From NCBI GenBank assembly GCA_007128675.1, contig SKWY01000186.1, positions 1 through 13,745 of the forward strand: a DNA stretch of 13,745 nucleotides, read 5' to 3'. Positions 1 through 8,092 of the stretch are shown here, piece after piece. A program made the position numbers and the translations under genes. The notes under the pieces are model-generated. The model was not told the DNA's origin and searched no databases. It was given only the letters and a program-made list of their open reading frames with translations. Source of the stretch: Deltaproteobacteria bacterium. GTDB lineage: Bacteria > Myxococcota > Myxococcia > SLRQ01. Every line of letters begins with the position of its first letter. Positions within the stretch are counted from its first letter, which is position 1.

Positions 1-57
1 ACCCCCTTCGCCCCTTCCGCACCAGGGAATCTTGCAACCAAGCTCCGCATTGACCCT

Positions 58-3000
58 ATGTTGATGCCGATGCCAGCCCGAGAAGCAGGAACGCGCGCGC
101 GGCGCTCCCTTTCAAAGAGGCCGTTTTCCGTTTTCACGGAAGCCTTGGGGGAACTCCATGAAGGGGAGAGCCTGGATATCGGGGGACTGGCTGGGGCCGG
201 GCTCGCCTGGCTCATCGCCCGGCTCCTATCCTCGCCAGGCGACGCACAGCTCGTCCGCGGGCCAATACTCGCGGTCTGCCCCGATGAGCGAGCAGCCGAC
301 AGACTCGCCGCGGACATCCGCCTCTTCATTCGAGCGGCGCGCTCGCCTTTCTCCGATGAGCAGGACGAAGCCCCCAATGGGGACTATGGCATCACCCGCC
401 TTCCCGCCGATGAGGTCTCACCCTACGAGGATGGCACCCCCGATCAGCAGACTCTCATGACCCGGATGGCGGCCCTGGACAGATTGCGCCGAGATGACGT
501 TGGCGTACTCGTAGTCAGCGCGCAAGCTCTCGCCCAACGCCTTGTACCCCCGTCCTTGGTCGACGAGCACGGCTTCACTCTTCGCGTCGGCCAAACAACG
601 CAAAGAGACGAGCTGGCCCGCAGGCTCTCGCTCTCCGGTTATCAGAACACCCCCTTGGTAGAGGATCCCGGATCTTTCGCTACTCGTGGAGGGATCGTCG
701 ATCTCTGGTCACCCAGACACCAGATGCCCGTGAGAGTCGAGCTCTTCGGAGACGAGATCGACTCCATTCGCATCTTCGATCCCGAGAATCAACGGACCCT
801 GGCGCCCGTCGATACAGCCGAGATCAGCCCCGCGAAACAGGCCATCTTCACCGGCGATGCTATCCGAAGAGCCACGACAGGCGTCCGCGAACTAGCAGGT
901 GAGCTTGGCCTTCCGACCCGAAGCGTGCGCCAGATCGTGGACCAAATCGAGCTGGGTCAAAGCGGATTCGGCATAGAGGCATTTCTTCCCACCTTCCACG
1001 AAGGCGGTCTGGCGCCTCTATCCGAATGGCTCGGCGGCTTCGACATGCTCTTTGTCTCGAGCCCCTCCGACTGTGATGCACACCTCCTTGAGACATTTGC
1101 CCACGCGATGGGCGCGTATGAGCACACCCGAGCAAGGGGAGCGCTGGCGCTACCCCCAAAGGCATACCTACTCGAGCCCGAAGAGACCTTCGAGAGCCTC
1201 TCGAAGCTGCGCCGCATCGACGTACATGACCTGCTCGTCGAGGATCGAAGCAAGAAATCCATCCGCTTCACCCAGAAACCGGTAGACGACGTTCGGCGAG
1301 CCATCGACTCGAACGAGGAAGGTAGCGGCACCCTCACCCCCTTCGTCAAGAAGACCCTCCATTGGCGACGAAAGCGCCGGACGGTTGGGCTCGTCGCCAG
1401 AAGCCCAGGCCAAGCGGACCGTCTCCAAAAGCTCCTCGAGCAACGGGAGCTCACCGTCCTTCCAGCGACGGGCAACCTGGATCCATCCGAGCCACGATTG
1501 CTTGGGCACCAGATGGTGGATGTCCATCTCTTGGTGGGTGATCTCTCGGAAGGCTTCGAGGATGAAGAGTCCCGTCTCGTGCTCCTTTCCGAGACGGACC
1601 TTCTTGGCCCGAAAGCCGCCCATCGACAGAAACGGCCGCCGGGAAGACGAGCGGAGGAAGCCTTCGCGGCCAACTTCCAGGATCTCTCCGAGGGAGACCT
1701 CGTCGTCCATGTGGACCACGGGATTGGACGTTACCGGGGGTTGACGAGGCTGGAGGTCCGAGGCATCGCCGGAGATTTTCTGCTGCTCGAGTACGCCGGC
1801 AAGGACAAGATCTACCTGCCCGTGCATCGGCTCGGCCTGGTTCAAAGGTACGTGGGCTCGGAGGCCGAAGGAGTCAGGCTGGATCGCCTCGGCGGCCAGA
1901 GCTTCAGCCTCCGCAAGGCAAAGGTAAAGGAGGAGCTACTGAAGATGGCCGCGGAGCTCCTCGAAATCTATGCGGCTCGAAAGGCCCATCCCGGAACGGC
2001 ATTCAGCGAACCCGACGCTATGTACAGGGAGTTCGAGGCCGGCTTCGCTTACGAGGAGACCGAGGATCAACAAAGGGCGATCGAGGAGGTCCTCTCGGAT
2101 ATGCAGAGCTCGGAGCCCATGGACCGGCTCGTATGCGGCGATGTGGGGTATGGCAAGACCGAGGTCGCGATGAGGGCGGCGATGAAGGCGGTGCTCGACG
2201 GCAAGCAGGTCGTCTTGCTCGTACCGACCACCGTGCTGGCCGCCCAGCATGAAGCCACCTTCAGACAACGCTTCGCCAGGTATCCCGTAATCATCGAGGC
2301 GGTCAGCCGCTTCTTGTCCCCCCAAAAGACGAAAGACATCCTGAAGAAAACGGCACAAGGCAGAGTGGACGTCCTCATCGGCACCCACCGCCTTCTCTCC
2401 AGGGATCTCCAGTTAAGGGACCTCGGTCTATTGATAATCGACGAGGAACAAAGGTTCGGAGTAGCCCAAAAGGAGCGCCTTAAGAAGCTGCGGCGGCAGG
2501 TCGACGTCATGACCCTCACCGCCACGCCGATTCCCCGTACGCTGCACATGTCCCTCTCCGGCATTCGAGATCTCTCGATCATCGCCACCCCGCCGCCCGA
2601 CCGCAGGGCGACCCGAACCTTCGTCGCAAGGTTCGATGGAGAAACGGTTCGCGAAGCGGTGCTTCGGGAGATGAAGCGTGGAGGACAAGTATTCTTCGTG
2701 CACAACAGGGTCAGATCGATAGGAGCAATGTCGAGCTTCCTTTCACGGCTCGTTCCCGAAGCTCGAATCATCCTCGCTCATGGACAGATGAGCGAACGCG
2801 CGCTGGAGCGGGCGATGTCGGTCTTCTTGAATAGAGAGGCGGATCTGCTCCTGTCTTCGGCCATAATCGAATCCGGCCTCGACATGCCCTCGGTCAATAC
2901 AATCATCGTCAACCGCGCGGACACCTTCGGTCTTGCCCAGCTCTATCAGCTTCGCGGCCGGGTCGGCCGCAGCAGCGAGAGGGCCTATGCATACTTCCTG

Positions 3001-3711
3001 GTTCCGGCCAGACGGCCCGTATCCACGCAGGCAAGGAAGCGTCTGGCGGCCATCCAACAGCTCACGGAGCTTGGCTCCGGCTTCCGGCTCGCCACCCATG
3101 ATCTCGAAATCCGGGGGGCTGGAAGCCTTCTTGGAAAGGAGCAGTCCGGAAGAGTTGCCGCCGTAGGATTCGATCTATACACGGAGCTGCTCGAGGAGGC
3201 GGTTTGTGAGCTGAAAGGGGAGCCTTTGAGGGAACGTCTGGACCCCGAGGTGAACCTTCCCATCGCGGCTTTTCTGCCGGAAGACTACGTCGCGGATGTC
3301 CACCAACGACTCATCCTCTACAAGCGCCTGGCAAAACAAAGAGACGAGCACGACCTTGCGGATATACGCTCCGAGGTCATCGACAGGTATGGTCCCCTTC
3401 CTGCCGAGGCGGAGCACCTCCTTCGCATTCGCAAAATGACGCTGACCCTCGAGCGACTCGGCATAAAGGCCCTTGACTCCGGTCCTGGGAGGCTGGTGTT
3501 GACTCCTGGTCCCTTTATGCGGGTTGAGCCTTCCATTCTCCTCCGAAGTAGTTCCCAAAGCTCTTCGCCAGTCGGACCCCGTACTGAATCGAAGATCATA
3601 TGGCGAATTGCGAGCACGACGAATCAGACGGCTCTCCTCGAGCAGGCCGAGGATCTCGTGGCTCGGCTCGAAGCAGCCGCTAATCTCGAAACGAAAGGCG
3701 AATCCCCGTAG
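58..3711 (+). CDS. mfd: Transcription-repair coupling factor Mfd
   Basis: ATP-driven DNA translocase that removes RNA polymerase stalled at lesions and recruits UvrA, starting transcription-coupled nucleotide excision repair in the cytoplasm. At 1217 residues it is slightly longer than E. coli Mfd (about 1150). The N-terminal third is the UvrB-like module, with family-typical stretches LPADEVSPYEDG (about residue 116) and FATRGGIVDLWSP. A CarD/RNA-polymerase-interaction-type domain follows around residues 540-630 (DLVVHVDHGIGRY). The RecG-like helicase motor has Walker A GDVGYGKT near residue 694, the DEEQ box near 795, TATPIPRTL near 820 and motif VI QLRGRVGR near 963. The C-terminal domain (RLILYKRLA near 1085) is present, so the gene looks intact. 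The ATG at 58 has no good Shine-Dalgarno. The frame is open back to base 1, so an upstream start cannot be excluded, although the N-terminus already looks full length. Family assignment is near certain. Confidence 0.97.
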   Translation: MLMPMPAREAGTRARRSLSKRPFSVFTEALGELHEGESLDIGGLAGAGLAWLIARLLSSPGDAQLVRGPILAVCPDERAADRLAADIRLFIRAARSPFSDEQDEAPNGDYGITRLPADEVSPYEDGTPDQQTLMTRMAALDRLRRDDVGVLVVSAQALAQRLVPPSLVDEHGFTLRVGQTTQRDELARRLSLSGYQNTPLVEDPGSFATRGGIVDLWSPRHQMPVRVELFGDEIDSIRIFDPENQRTLAPVDTAEISPAKQAIFTGDAIRRATTGVRELAGELGLPTRSVRQIVDQIELGQSGFGIEAFLPTFHEGGLAPLSEWLGGFDMLFVSSPSDCDAHLLETFAHAMGAYEHTRARGALALPPKAYLLEPEETFESLSKLRRIDVHDLLVEDRSKKSIRFTQKPVDDVRRAIDSNEEGSGTLTPFVKKTLHWRRKRRTVGLVARSPGQADRLQKLLEQRELTVLPATGNLDPSEPRLLGHQMVDVHLLVGDLSEGFEDEESRLVLLSETDLLGPKAAHRQKRPPGRRAEEAFAANFQDLSEGDLVVHVDHGIGRYRGLTRLEVRGIAGDFLLLEYAGKDKIYLPVHRLGLVQRYVGSEAEGVRLDRLGGQSFSLRKAKVKEELLKMAAELLEIYAARKAHPGTAFSEPDAMYREFEAGFAYEETEDQQRAIEEVLSDMQSSEPMDRLVCGDVGYGKTEVAMRAAMKAVLDGKQVVLLVPTTVLAAQHEATFRQRFARYPVIIEAVSRFLSPQKTKDILKKTAQGRVDVLIGTHRLLSRDLQLRDLGLLIIDEEQRFGVAQKERLKKLRRQVDVMTLTATPIPRTLHMSLSGIRDLSIIATPPPDRRATRTFVARFDGETVREAVLREMKRGGQVFFVHNRVRSIGAMSSFLSRLVPEARIILAHGQMSERALERAMSVFLNREADLLLSSAIIESGLDMPSVNTIIVNRADTFGLAQLYQLRGRVGRSSERAYAYFLVPARRPVSTQARKRLAAIQQLTELGSGFRLATHDLEIRGAGSLLGKEQSGRVAAVGFDLYTELLEEAVCELKGEPLRERLDPEVNLPIAAFLPEDYVADVHQRLILYKRLAKQRDEHDLADIRSEVIDRYGPLPAEAEHLLRIRKMTLTLERLGIKALDSGPGRLVLTPGPFMRVEPSILLRSSSQSSSPVGPRTESKIIWRIASTTNQTALLEQAEDLVARLEAAANLETKGESP

Positions 3712-3988
3712 AGCGGCCGAAATAGAACCTGATTACCAGCGGAGCCACGAGGCGATAGGCCGCTTGCAGGGCCGGGCCGGCTGTGGTGTAAAGCAGCGCT
3801 GAAAAGTCGCCCTTGAATTCTAGTTGGGCGGCGGGCCGGAAGATCGGTCCCATGAAGGCCGTTCGCATCGAATAGTGTTCAGAGCAATCACCCATCTCTT
3901 CGAGATGATCGATTCGCCCTGGAAGAACAAGCCAATCGGCGGCCAAATGACATCCTCAAGTCCCAGAGCATCGATAACGAGGTTTGAA
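3712..3988. other. Gap between mfd and the parvulin gene run
   Basis: This 277-nt stretch has no convincing gene. On the plus strand the parvulin frame is open back to 3824, but the extra 55 residues do not look like protein and lie before the signal peptide. On the minus strand a frame (3946 down to 3680, TTG start, stop codon just upstream at 3956-3958) encodes a C-terminus rich in alternating hydrophobic and aromatic residues; see findings. A small hairpin (CATCTC at 3893-3898, loop TTC, GAGATG at 3902-3907) lies about 80 nt before the next start. I see no clear sigma-70 or sigma-54 promoter and no T-tract terminator, although the promoter of the downstream operon would be expected here. 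Confidence 0.5.
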
Positions 3989-5101
3989 ATGAGCTTCTCA
4001 AGCCGTATTCCTAGTCTCAAAGCCTACCCACCAAAGAGTCCCGTTCTCACGGCGGCCATCCTTCTCTTGCTGGGACCGTGGGCGCTCTCGGGCTGCAATG
4101 ACGTCACGGAGACTCGGACGGAGGCCCCAGTAGAGCCCGAGACAGAGCAAATCCTCTCTACTATCTTCAAGCCCAAGGAGGGCGAGGCGGTTGCAACCGC
4201 CGGGGGCGAGACGATTCTGACGGTCGAGGATCTCCAACAAAGCCTCTCTCAGCTCTCCGCCTTTGCTCGCAGGCGCATAGAGACTCCCGAGGGAAGAAGA
4301 GACTACATCGAACAGCTCGTCCACTTCGAGCTGTTTGCCAGAGAGGCGGCCCACCAAGGTCTGCACCTCGATCCACAGGTCCAGCAGGCGCTCAAGCAGG
4401 CCATGGTCAGCCGGCTGCACTCGAAAAGAAGCTCACAACAAGAAGAGGAGCCAGACATCTCCGATGAGCGCCTGAAGGAGTACTTTCAGGAGAATATTTC
4501 CGACTTCGTGAGGCCGGAACGGGTCAGGGTATCCCATATCTTCTTCTCTGCTCCCAAGGACTCCTCGGAGAAGAGAGAAGAGGCAAGAGAGAATGCTGGC
4601 CAAGCTCTGGCCAGGCTTCGTTCAGGAGATAGGGTCAAAGCGACCGACTTCAGCACGATGGCCCGAAACAAGAGCGACGACGCCAGGTCCAGCTCTGTTG
4701 GCGGTGACCTTAGATACCTTTCGTTGGAAGAGCTGGAGGAAGCCTGGGGGCAGCGAATGGCCGAGGCGGCTTTCGAGCTGGACACCGTCGGAAGCGTCAG
4801 CGATGTCGTCGAGGGCGACAGGGGGGTTCACATTCTAAGGCTCCTTGGGCGGCAAAAAGCGATCGACCGCTCGTTCCAGGACGTCAGGCCACAGCTCGTC
4901 AGCCGAGCCCGGCGCGATGATCATAGGCGCCGATACAACGAGTATATCGAGGAGCTCTCCGGGCGCCATGAGCTCGTCATACACGAGGAACTTCTCGACG
5001 ATTTCAATATCTCGCCGCCCGAGGCCGCCGCGGCGGAGCCTTCGGCATCAGAGACTCCAGTCTCTCGCGACGACGCTACCGGCGAGACACCAGAGGACTA
5101 A
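3989..5101 (+). CDS. Lipoprotein parvulin-type peptidyl-prolyl isomerase (PpiC/SurA family)
   Basis: Probable membrane-anchored chaperone/prolyl isomerase facing the periplasm, 370 residues. I chose the ATG at 3989 because GAGG at 3979-3982 sits 6 nt upstream and because it gives a lipoprotein signal: basic n-region, hydrophobic segment about 18-34, lipobox LSGC with Cys36. An in-frame ATG at 3905 and an ORF start at 3824 would bury the signal. A SurA_N-like helical region (about residues 65-170) opens with a strand-turn typical of the family (GGETILTVEDL). The parvulin domain spans about 178-285 and keeps both characteristic histidines, VSHIFF (His183) and GVHILRL (His281), plus GGDLRYLS. 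The tail (about 340-370) is acidic, Ala/Ser/Glu-rich and probably disordered. First gene of a tight five-gene run. The exact client proteins are unknown. Confidence 0.88.
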   Translation: MSFSSRIPSLKAYPPKSPVLTAAILLLLGPWALSGCNDVTETRTEAPVEPETEQILSTIFKPKEGEAVATAGGETILTVEDLQQSLSQLSAFARRRIETPEGRRDYIEQLVHFELFAREAAHQGLHLDPQVQQALKQAMVSRLHSKRSSQQEEEPDISDERLKEYFQENISDFVRPERVRVSHIFFSAPKDSSEKREEARENAGQALARLRSGDRVKATDFSTMARNKSDDARSSSVGGDLRYLSLEELEEAWGQRMAEAAFELDTVGSVSDVVEGDRGVHILRLLGRQKAIDRSFQDVRPQLVSRARRDDHRRRYNEYIEELSGRHELVIHEELLDDFNISPPEAAAAEPSASETPVSRDDATGETPED

Positions 5102-5107
5102 AAGACA

Positions 5108-6076
5108 GTGTCTTCATGGCGCATCGAGGCTCCTATCGGAGCGCTTTTCACCGCAAGCCTGATGCTCGTGGCAGCCGGCTGCCCCCCATCGACGAGCAGC
5201 CAGGAGTCGGAATCTCGAACCGTGGCGGTAGTCAATGACCAGTCCATCGATGTCGAGGTCTTACAGCAGGCGATGCACCGGTTTCGCCGTGAGCATGGCC
5301 AGATGGCCTTTCGAACCGAAAGCGATGTCGAAGCGGTAAGGAAGCATCTGCTCGACGATGCGATAACGCGTCTTCTCGTCCGTGAGGCAGCCGAAAACCT
5401 GGGGATATCCATCGACAACGAGGAAGTGGAACGTGCCTTGCTGCGAAGCAAATCGCCATACCCGGACCGAGCATTCGAAGAGTACCTGGTGGAGGCGGGC
5501 ATGCCTCTTTCAGAACTAAGGGAAGAGATACTCCATAGACTGCTCCTCAAGGAGATTTTCAGGGAAGCCGTGAACCCAAGGGTCATCGTCACGGAGGAGG
5601 AAGTTCGGGAAGCTTACGAAGAAGACCCTGCCGCCTGGGCCCTGAAGGAACAGGTCCGGGCCCGACAAATCATAGTCGGCACCAAGGAGGAAGCTAGAAG
5701 GCTGCACAGGCAGCTTAGAGGCTCGGCCGATTTTGCAGAGCTAGCCGAAAGGCACTCCCTCGGACCAGAGGGAGAGCGCGGCGGCGACTTGGGTTGGTTC
5801 ACCCGGGGCACCATGCCTCCACCCATAGGCGAGGTTTGCTTTTCACTTCCCGAGAATCGATTGTCGGAAGTAATCGAAAGCCCTTATGGTTTTCACATCT
5901 TCGAGGTCGTAGAGAGACGAGAGGCACGTCCCCGGCCACTGGACGAAGTCTCTTCCACAATCGCAAACGAGCTCCAGATGGCAAAGGAGCAAGAGGCACA
6001 GCAAGCCTATTTGAAGCGTCTTCGAGAGGAAGCATCGCTCACCATACACCAGGAAGTGCTGGCAGAGGTCAGGTGA
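5108..6076 (+). CDS. Lipoprotein parvulin-type chaperone, first histidine replaced
   Basis: Second SurA/PpiC-type protein, 322 residues. It starts at GTG 5108, 6 nt after the preceding stop, with AGAGGA at 5092-5097 as a likely ribosome-binding site inside the end of the previous gene. The N-terminus is a lipoprotein signal ending AAGC (Cys25). The SurA_N-like chaperone part covers about residues 38-175 (VAVVNDQSIDVEVL at its start, then Glu/Arg-rich helices). The parvulin domain spans about 183-268 with GGDLGWFTRG and GFHIFEV (His263). Where the family normally has His in the first strand (SHIL/RHIL), this protein reads RARQIIV, with Gln187. Isomerase activity may therefore be weak or absent, leaving a chaperone role; that is inference. 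The stop codon directly abuts the next gene's ATG. Confidence 0.87.
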   Translation: MSSWRIEAPIGALFTASLMLVAAGCPPSTSSQESESRTVAVVNDQSIDVEVLQQAMHRFRREHGQMAFRTESDVEAVRKHLLDDAITRLLVREAAENLGISIDNEEVERALLRSKSPYPDRAFEEYLVEAGMPLSELREEILHRLLLKEIFREAVNPRVIVTEEEVREAYEEDPAAWALKEQVRARQIIVGTKEEARRLHRQLRGSADFAELAERHSLGPEGERGGDLGWFTRGTMPPPIGEVCFSLPENRLSEVIESPYGFHIFEVVERREARPRPLDEVSSTIANELQMAKEQEAQQAYLKRLREEASLTIHQEVLAEVR

Positions 6077-7072
6077 ATGAGATCAGGAAAATACCTATTG
6101 AACGTTTGCTTCGTGGCGCTGGCCCTGCTCCCTATCCACAGCGTGGTCGCAAAGGAGAGCAGGGATGAGATGCTCCTCGACCGCGTGGCGGCCGTCGTGA
6201 ACGGAGAGGTGATCACCCTGTCCGAGGTGCAAGCCGCTGCAGCGCACATGATCGAGGGCCTACCTGGAGACATCGATCGGCAGGCCGCCCGCATCGAGGC
6301 CCTCACCGAGGCACTTGGAGCCCTGATAGACGAGCGTCTGCTCGAGCAGGAGACAAGAGCCAGACAAATACACGTGACCGAGGCCGAGATCGATAGAGCC
6401 ATCGTCGAGGTACGCCGCCAGCATGGCCTGACCGACTCGCAGTTTCGCCAAGCCATAGCGGCCCAGGGTTATTCCTGGGAGGCCTACCGACAAGAGCTGG
6501 CGGGACAGCTCGAGCGCTACAAGCTTCTTGGCGCCGAGGTGCAAGCGCGAGTCGAGATAACCGACGAGGACGTTCGCAGTCACCTGGCGCGCCAGGGAGC
6601 ACGCCGAGAAGTGGAGGAGGCCCGCGTGCGCCACATCTTGGTCCGTATTCCGGAGGCCGCCACCGAACCTGAGCTGGAAGATCTGCGGCGTCATGCCGAG
6701 AGCATCTTCGAGCGAGCAGTCGGGGGCGAGGACTTCGGCGATCTTGCGCGAGAGGAGTCCGAGGACGGCTCGGCTAGAACGGGTGGTGATCTTGGATGGT
6801 TGCAAAGGGGAAGAATGGTAAAGGCCCTCGACGAAGCAGTCTTCGAAGCCGAGGAGGGAGAGATACTCGGACCCGTTCGGTCTCCCTCGGGTTTTCACGT
6901 CGTCCAGGTGTCGGAGCGCCGCACGACCAGGGCCGAGCAAGACGAAATGATGGAGCATAGGGCAAGGCAGACGTTGATGGAGGAAGCTCTGGAGAGCGAG
7001 ACACAACGCTTCATAGAGGGACTACGTCGACGAGCGGTCATTGAGTTCAAGATCCCGGAGATATCATCATGA
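6077..7072 (+). CDS. surA: SurA-like periplasmic chaperone/prolyl isomerase
   Basis: Probable soluble periplasmic chaperone for outer-membrane proteins, 331 residues. E. coli SurA has about 430 residues and two parvulin domains; this protein has one. A Sec signal peptide is visible (basic MRSGKY, hydrophobic 7-20, likely cleavage after SVVA at residue 25), with no lipobox Cys. The mature protein opens with the SurA signature DRVAAVVNGEVITLSEV (about 35-51), followed by a helical chaperone region to about 180. The parvulin domain (about 182-280) has VRHILV (His186), GGDLGWLQRG and GFHVVQV (His274). The ATG follows the previous TGA without a gap, and the 3' end overlaps pdxA by 4 nt (ATGA), implying translational coupling. 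The surA-pdxA linkage matches E. coli, which makes this the best SurA candidate of the three. The symbol is given on family and context. Confidence 0.85.
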   Translation: MRSGKYLLNVCFVALALLPIHSVVAKESRDEMLLDRVAAVVNGEVITLSEVQAAAAHMIEGLPGDIDRQAARIEALTEALGALIDERLLEQETRARQIHVTEAEIDRAIVEVRRQHGLTDSQFRQAIAAQGYSWEAYRQELAGQLERYKLLGAEVQARVEITDEDVRSHLARQGARREVEEARVRHILVRIPEAATEPELEDLRRHAESIFERAVGGEDFGDLAREESEDGSARTGGDLGWLQRGRMVKALDEAVFEAEEGEILGPVRSPSGFHVVQVSERRTTRAEQDEMMEHRARQTLMEEALESETQRFIEGLRRRAVIEFKIPEISS

Positions 7073-8088
7073 AGACCGTACCAACACGGAATGGACGTTA
7101 CCTGCCCCTGGTGGGCGTCACCCTTGGAGATCCCTGCGGCATCAGCCCAGAGGTCACGGCAAGGGCGCTCGCGGATCCTGGAGTGCGATCACGGTGCCGG
7201 GTAGTCGTTTTTGGTGACGAGGCCATCTGGCAGCGGGCAATCGAGCTGACCGGGGCCAACGCAACCCTACCGGTGGGCCAGCTGAAGAAGGACTCCCGCA
7301 CCGATCTTCTGGTTCCCATCACGGATCTTAGCCTGTCGGCCGCACCCTACGGCGGCCAAACGGATGACTCGGCAAAGGCCCAAAAAGCCTATCTCGAAGC
7401 TGGGGTAGAGGCACTGACGGATGGCACCATAGACGCGCTGTGCACCGCTCCCATCACCAAATCGGCGATCGTCAAGGCGGGTTTCGAGTTCCCGGGCCAC
7501 ACCGAGTTTCTCGCTCAGCGGATGGGCGCGAATCGAGTCGCCATGATGATGGCGGGACCCCGGCTGCGGGTCTGTCTGGCCACCATTCACCTCGCGCTAA
7601 GCCAGGTACCGGCGGCAATCACGGAAGAGCGAGTGATGGAGAAGACTCGGCTATGCGCGGAAGGGCTGACCAAGTGGTTCGGCATAGCGAAGCCCCACAT
7701 CGCCGTTTGCGGGTTGAACCCTCACGCCGGAGAGGGTGGACGATTCGGTAGGGAGGAGATCGACATCATTGAGCCCGCGATCGAGAAGCTGCGGGAGGAG
7801 GGCCACGACGTCAGCGGGCCTCATCCGGCGGACGCCGTCATGGTCCAAGCCGCCGAGGGCAGGTACGACGCGGTCGTCGCCATGTACCACGACCAGGGAC
7901 TGCCGCCGGTGAGAACGATCCACTTCGACGACGCCGTCAACCTCACCCTCGGACTCCCACACCCTCGAACGAGCCCGGATCACGGCACCGCTCTCGACAT
8001 AGCCGGTAGGGGGCTTGCTCGACATCAGCCGATGTCGGCAGCCATGCGCCTTGCCGCTTCGATGGCGATCCGCAGCAAAGAGAGCTGA
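7069..8088 (+). CDS. pdxA: 4-hydroxythreonine-4-phosphate dehydrogenase PdxA
   Basis: Cytoplasmic metal- and NAD(P)-dependent enzyme of the DXP-dependent pyridoxal 5'-phosphate pathway. It oxidises 4-phosphohydroxy-L-threonine; the product decarboxylates to 3-amino-2-oxopropyl phosphate, which PdxJ then uses. The 339 residues are close to the family's usual 330. Visible signatures: GVTLGDPCGISPEV near the N-terminus, CTAPITKSA, GHTEFLA (His144, substrate site), and three metal ligands by family pattern: His174 in ATIHLALS, His219 in NPHAGEGG and His274 in MYHDQGLPP. The C-terminal TSPDHGTALDIAG is also present. All key residues are retained. The ATG overlaps the upstream stop as ATGA, with GGAG at 7057-7060, 8 nt before the start. 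It lies in the parvulin run, as pdxA follows surA in E. coli. Unlike most PdxA enzymes, nothing here suggests fusion or truncation. Confidence 0.96.
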   Translation: MKTVPTRNGRYLPLVGVTLGDPCGISPEVTARALADPGVRSRCRVVVFGDEAIWQRAIELTGANATLPVGQLKKDSRTDLLVPITDLSLSAAPYGGQTDDSAKAQKAYLEAGVEALTDGTIDALCTAPITKSAIVKAGFEFPGHTEFLAQRMGANRVAMMMAGPRLRVCLATIHLALSQVPAAITEERVMEKTRLCAEGLTKWFGIAKPHIAVCGLNPHAGEGGRFGREEIDIIEPAIEKLREEGHDVSGPHPADAVMVQAAEGRYDAVVAMYHDQGLPPVRTIHFDDAVNLTLGLPHPRTSPDHGTALDIAGRGLARHQPMSAAMRLAASMAIRSKES

Positions 8089-8092
8089 GTCG

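Noticed and set aside
957..1845. Two long antisense open frames inside mfd (957-1673 and 1168-1845)
   Set aside because: They overlap each other and the conserved mfd frame, are rich in Ser/Arg, and show no family motif; typical shadows in GC-rich DNA.
3824..3988. Upstream extension of the first parvulin gene by 55 codons
   Set aside because: It would place the lipoprotein signal internally, and GAGG at 3979-3982 supports the ATG at 3989.
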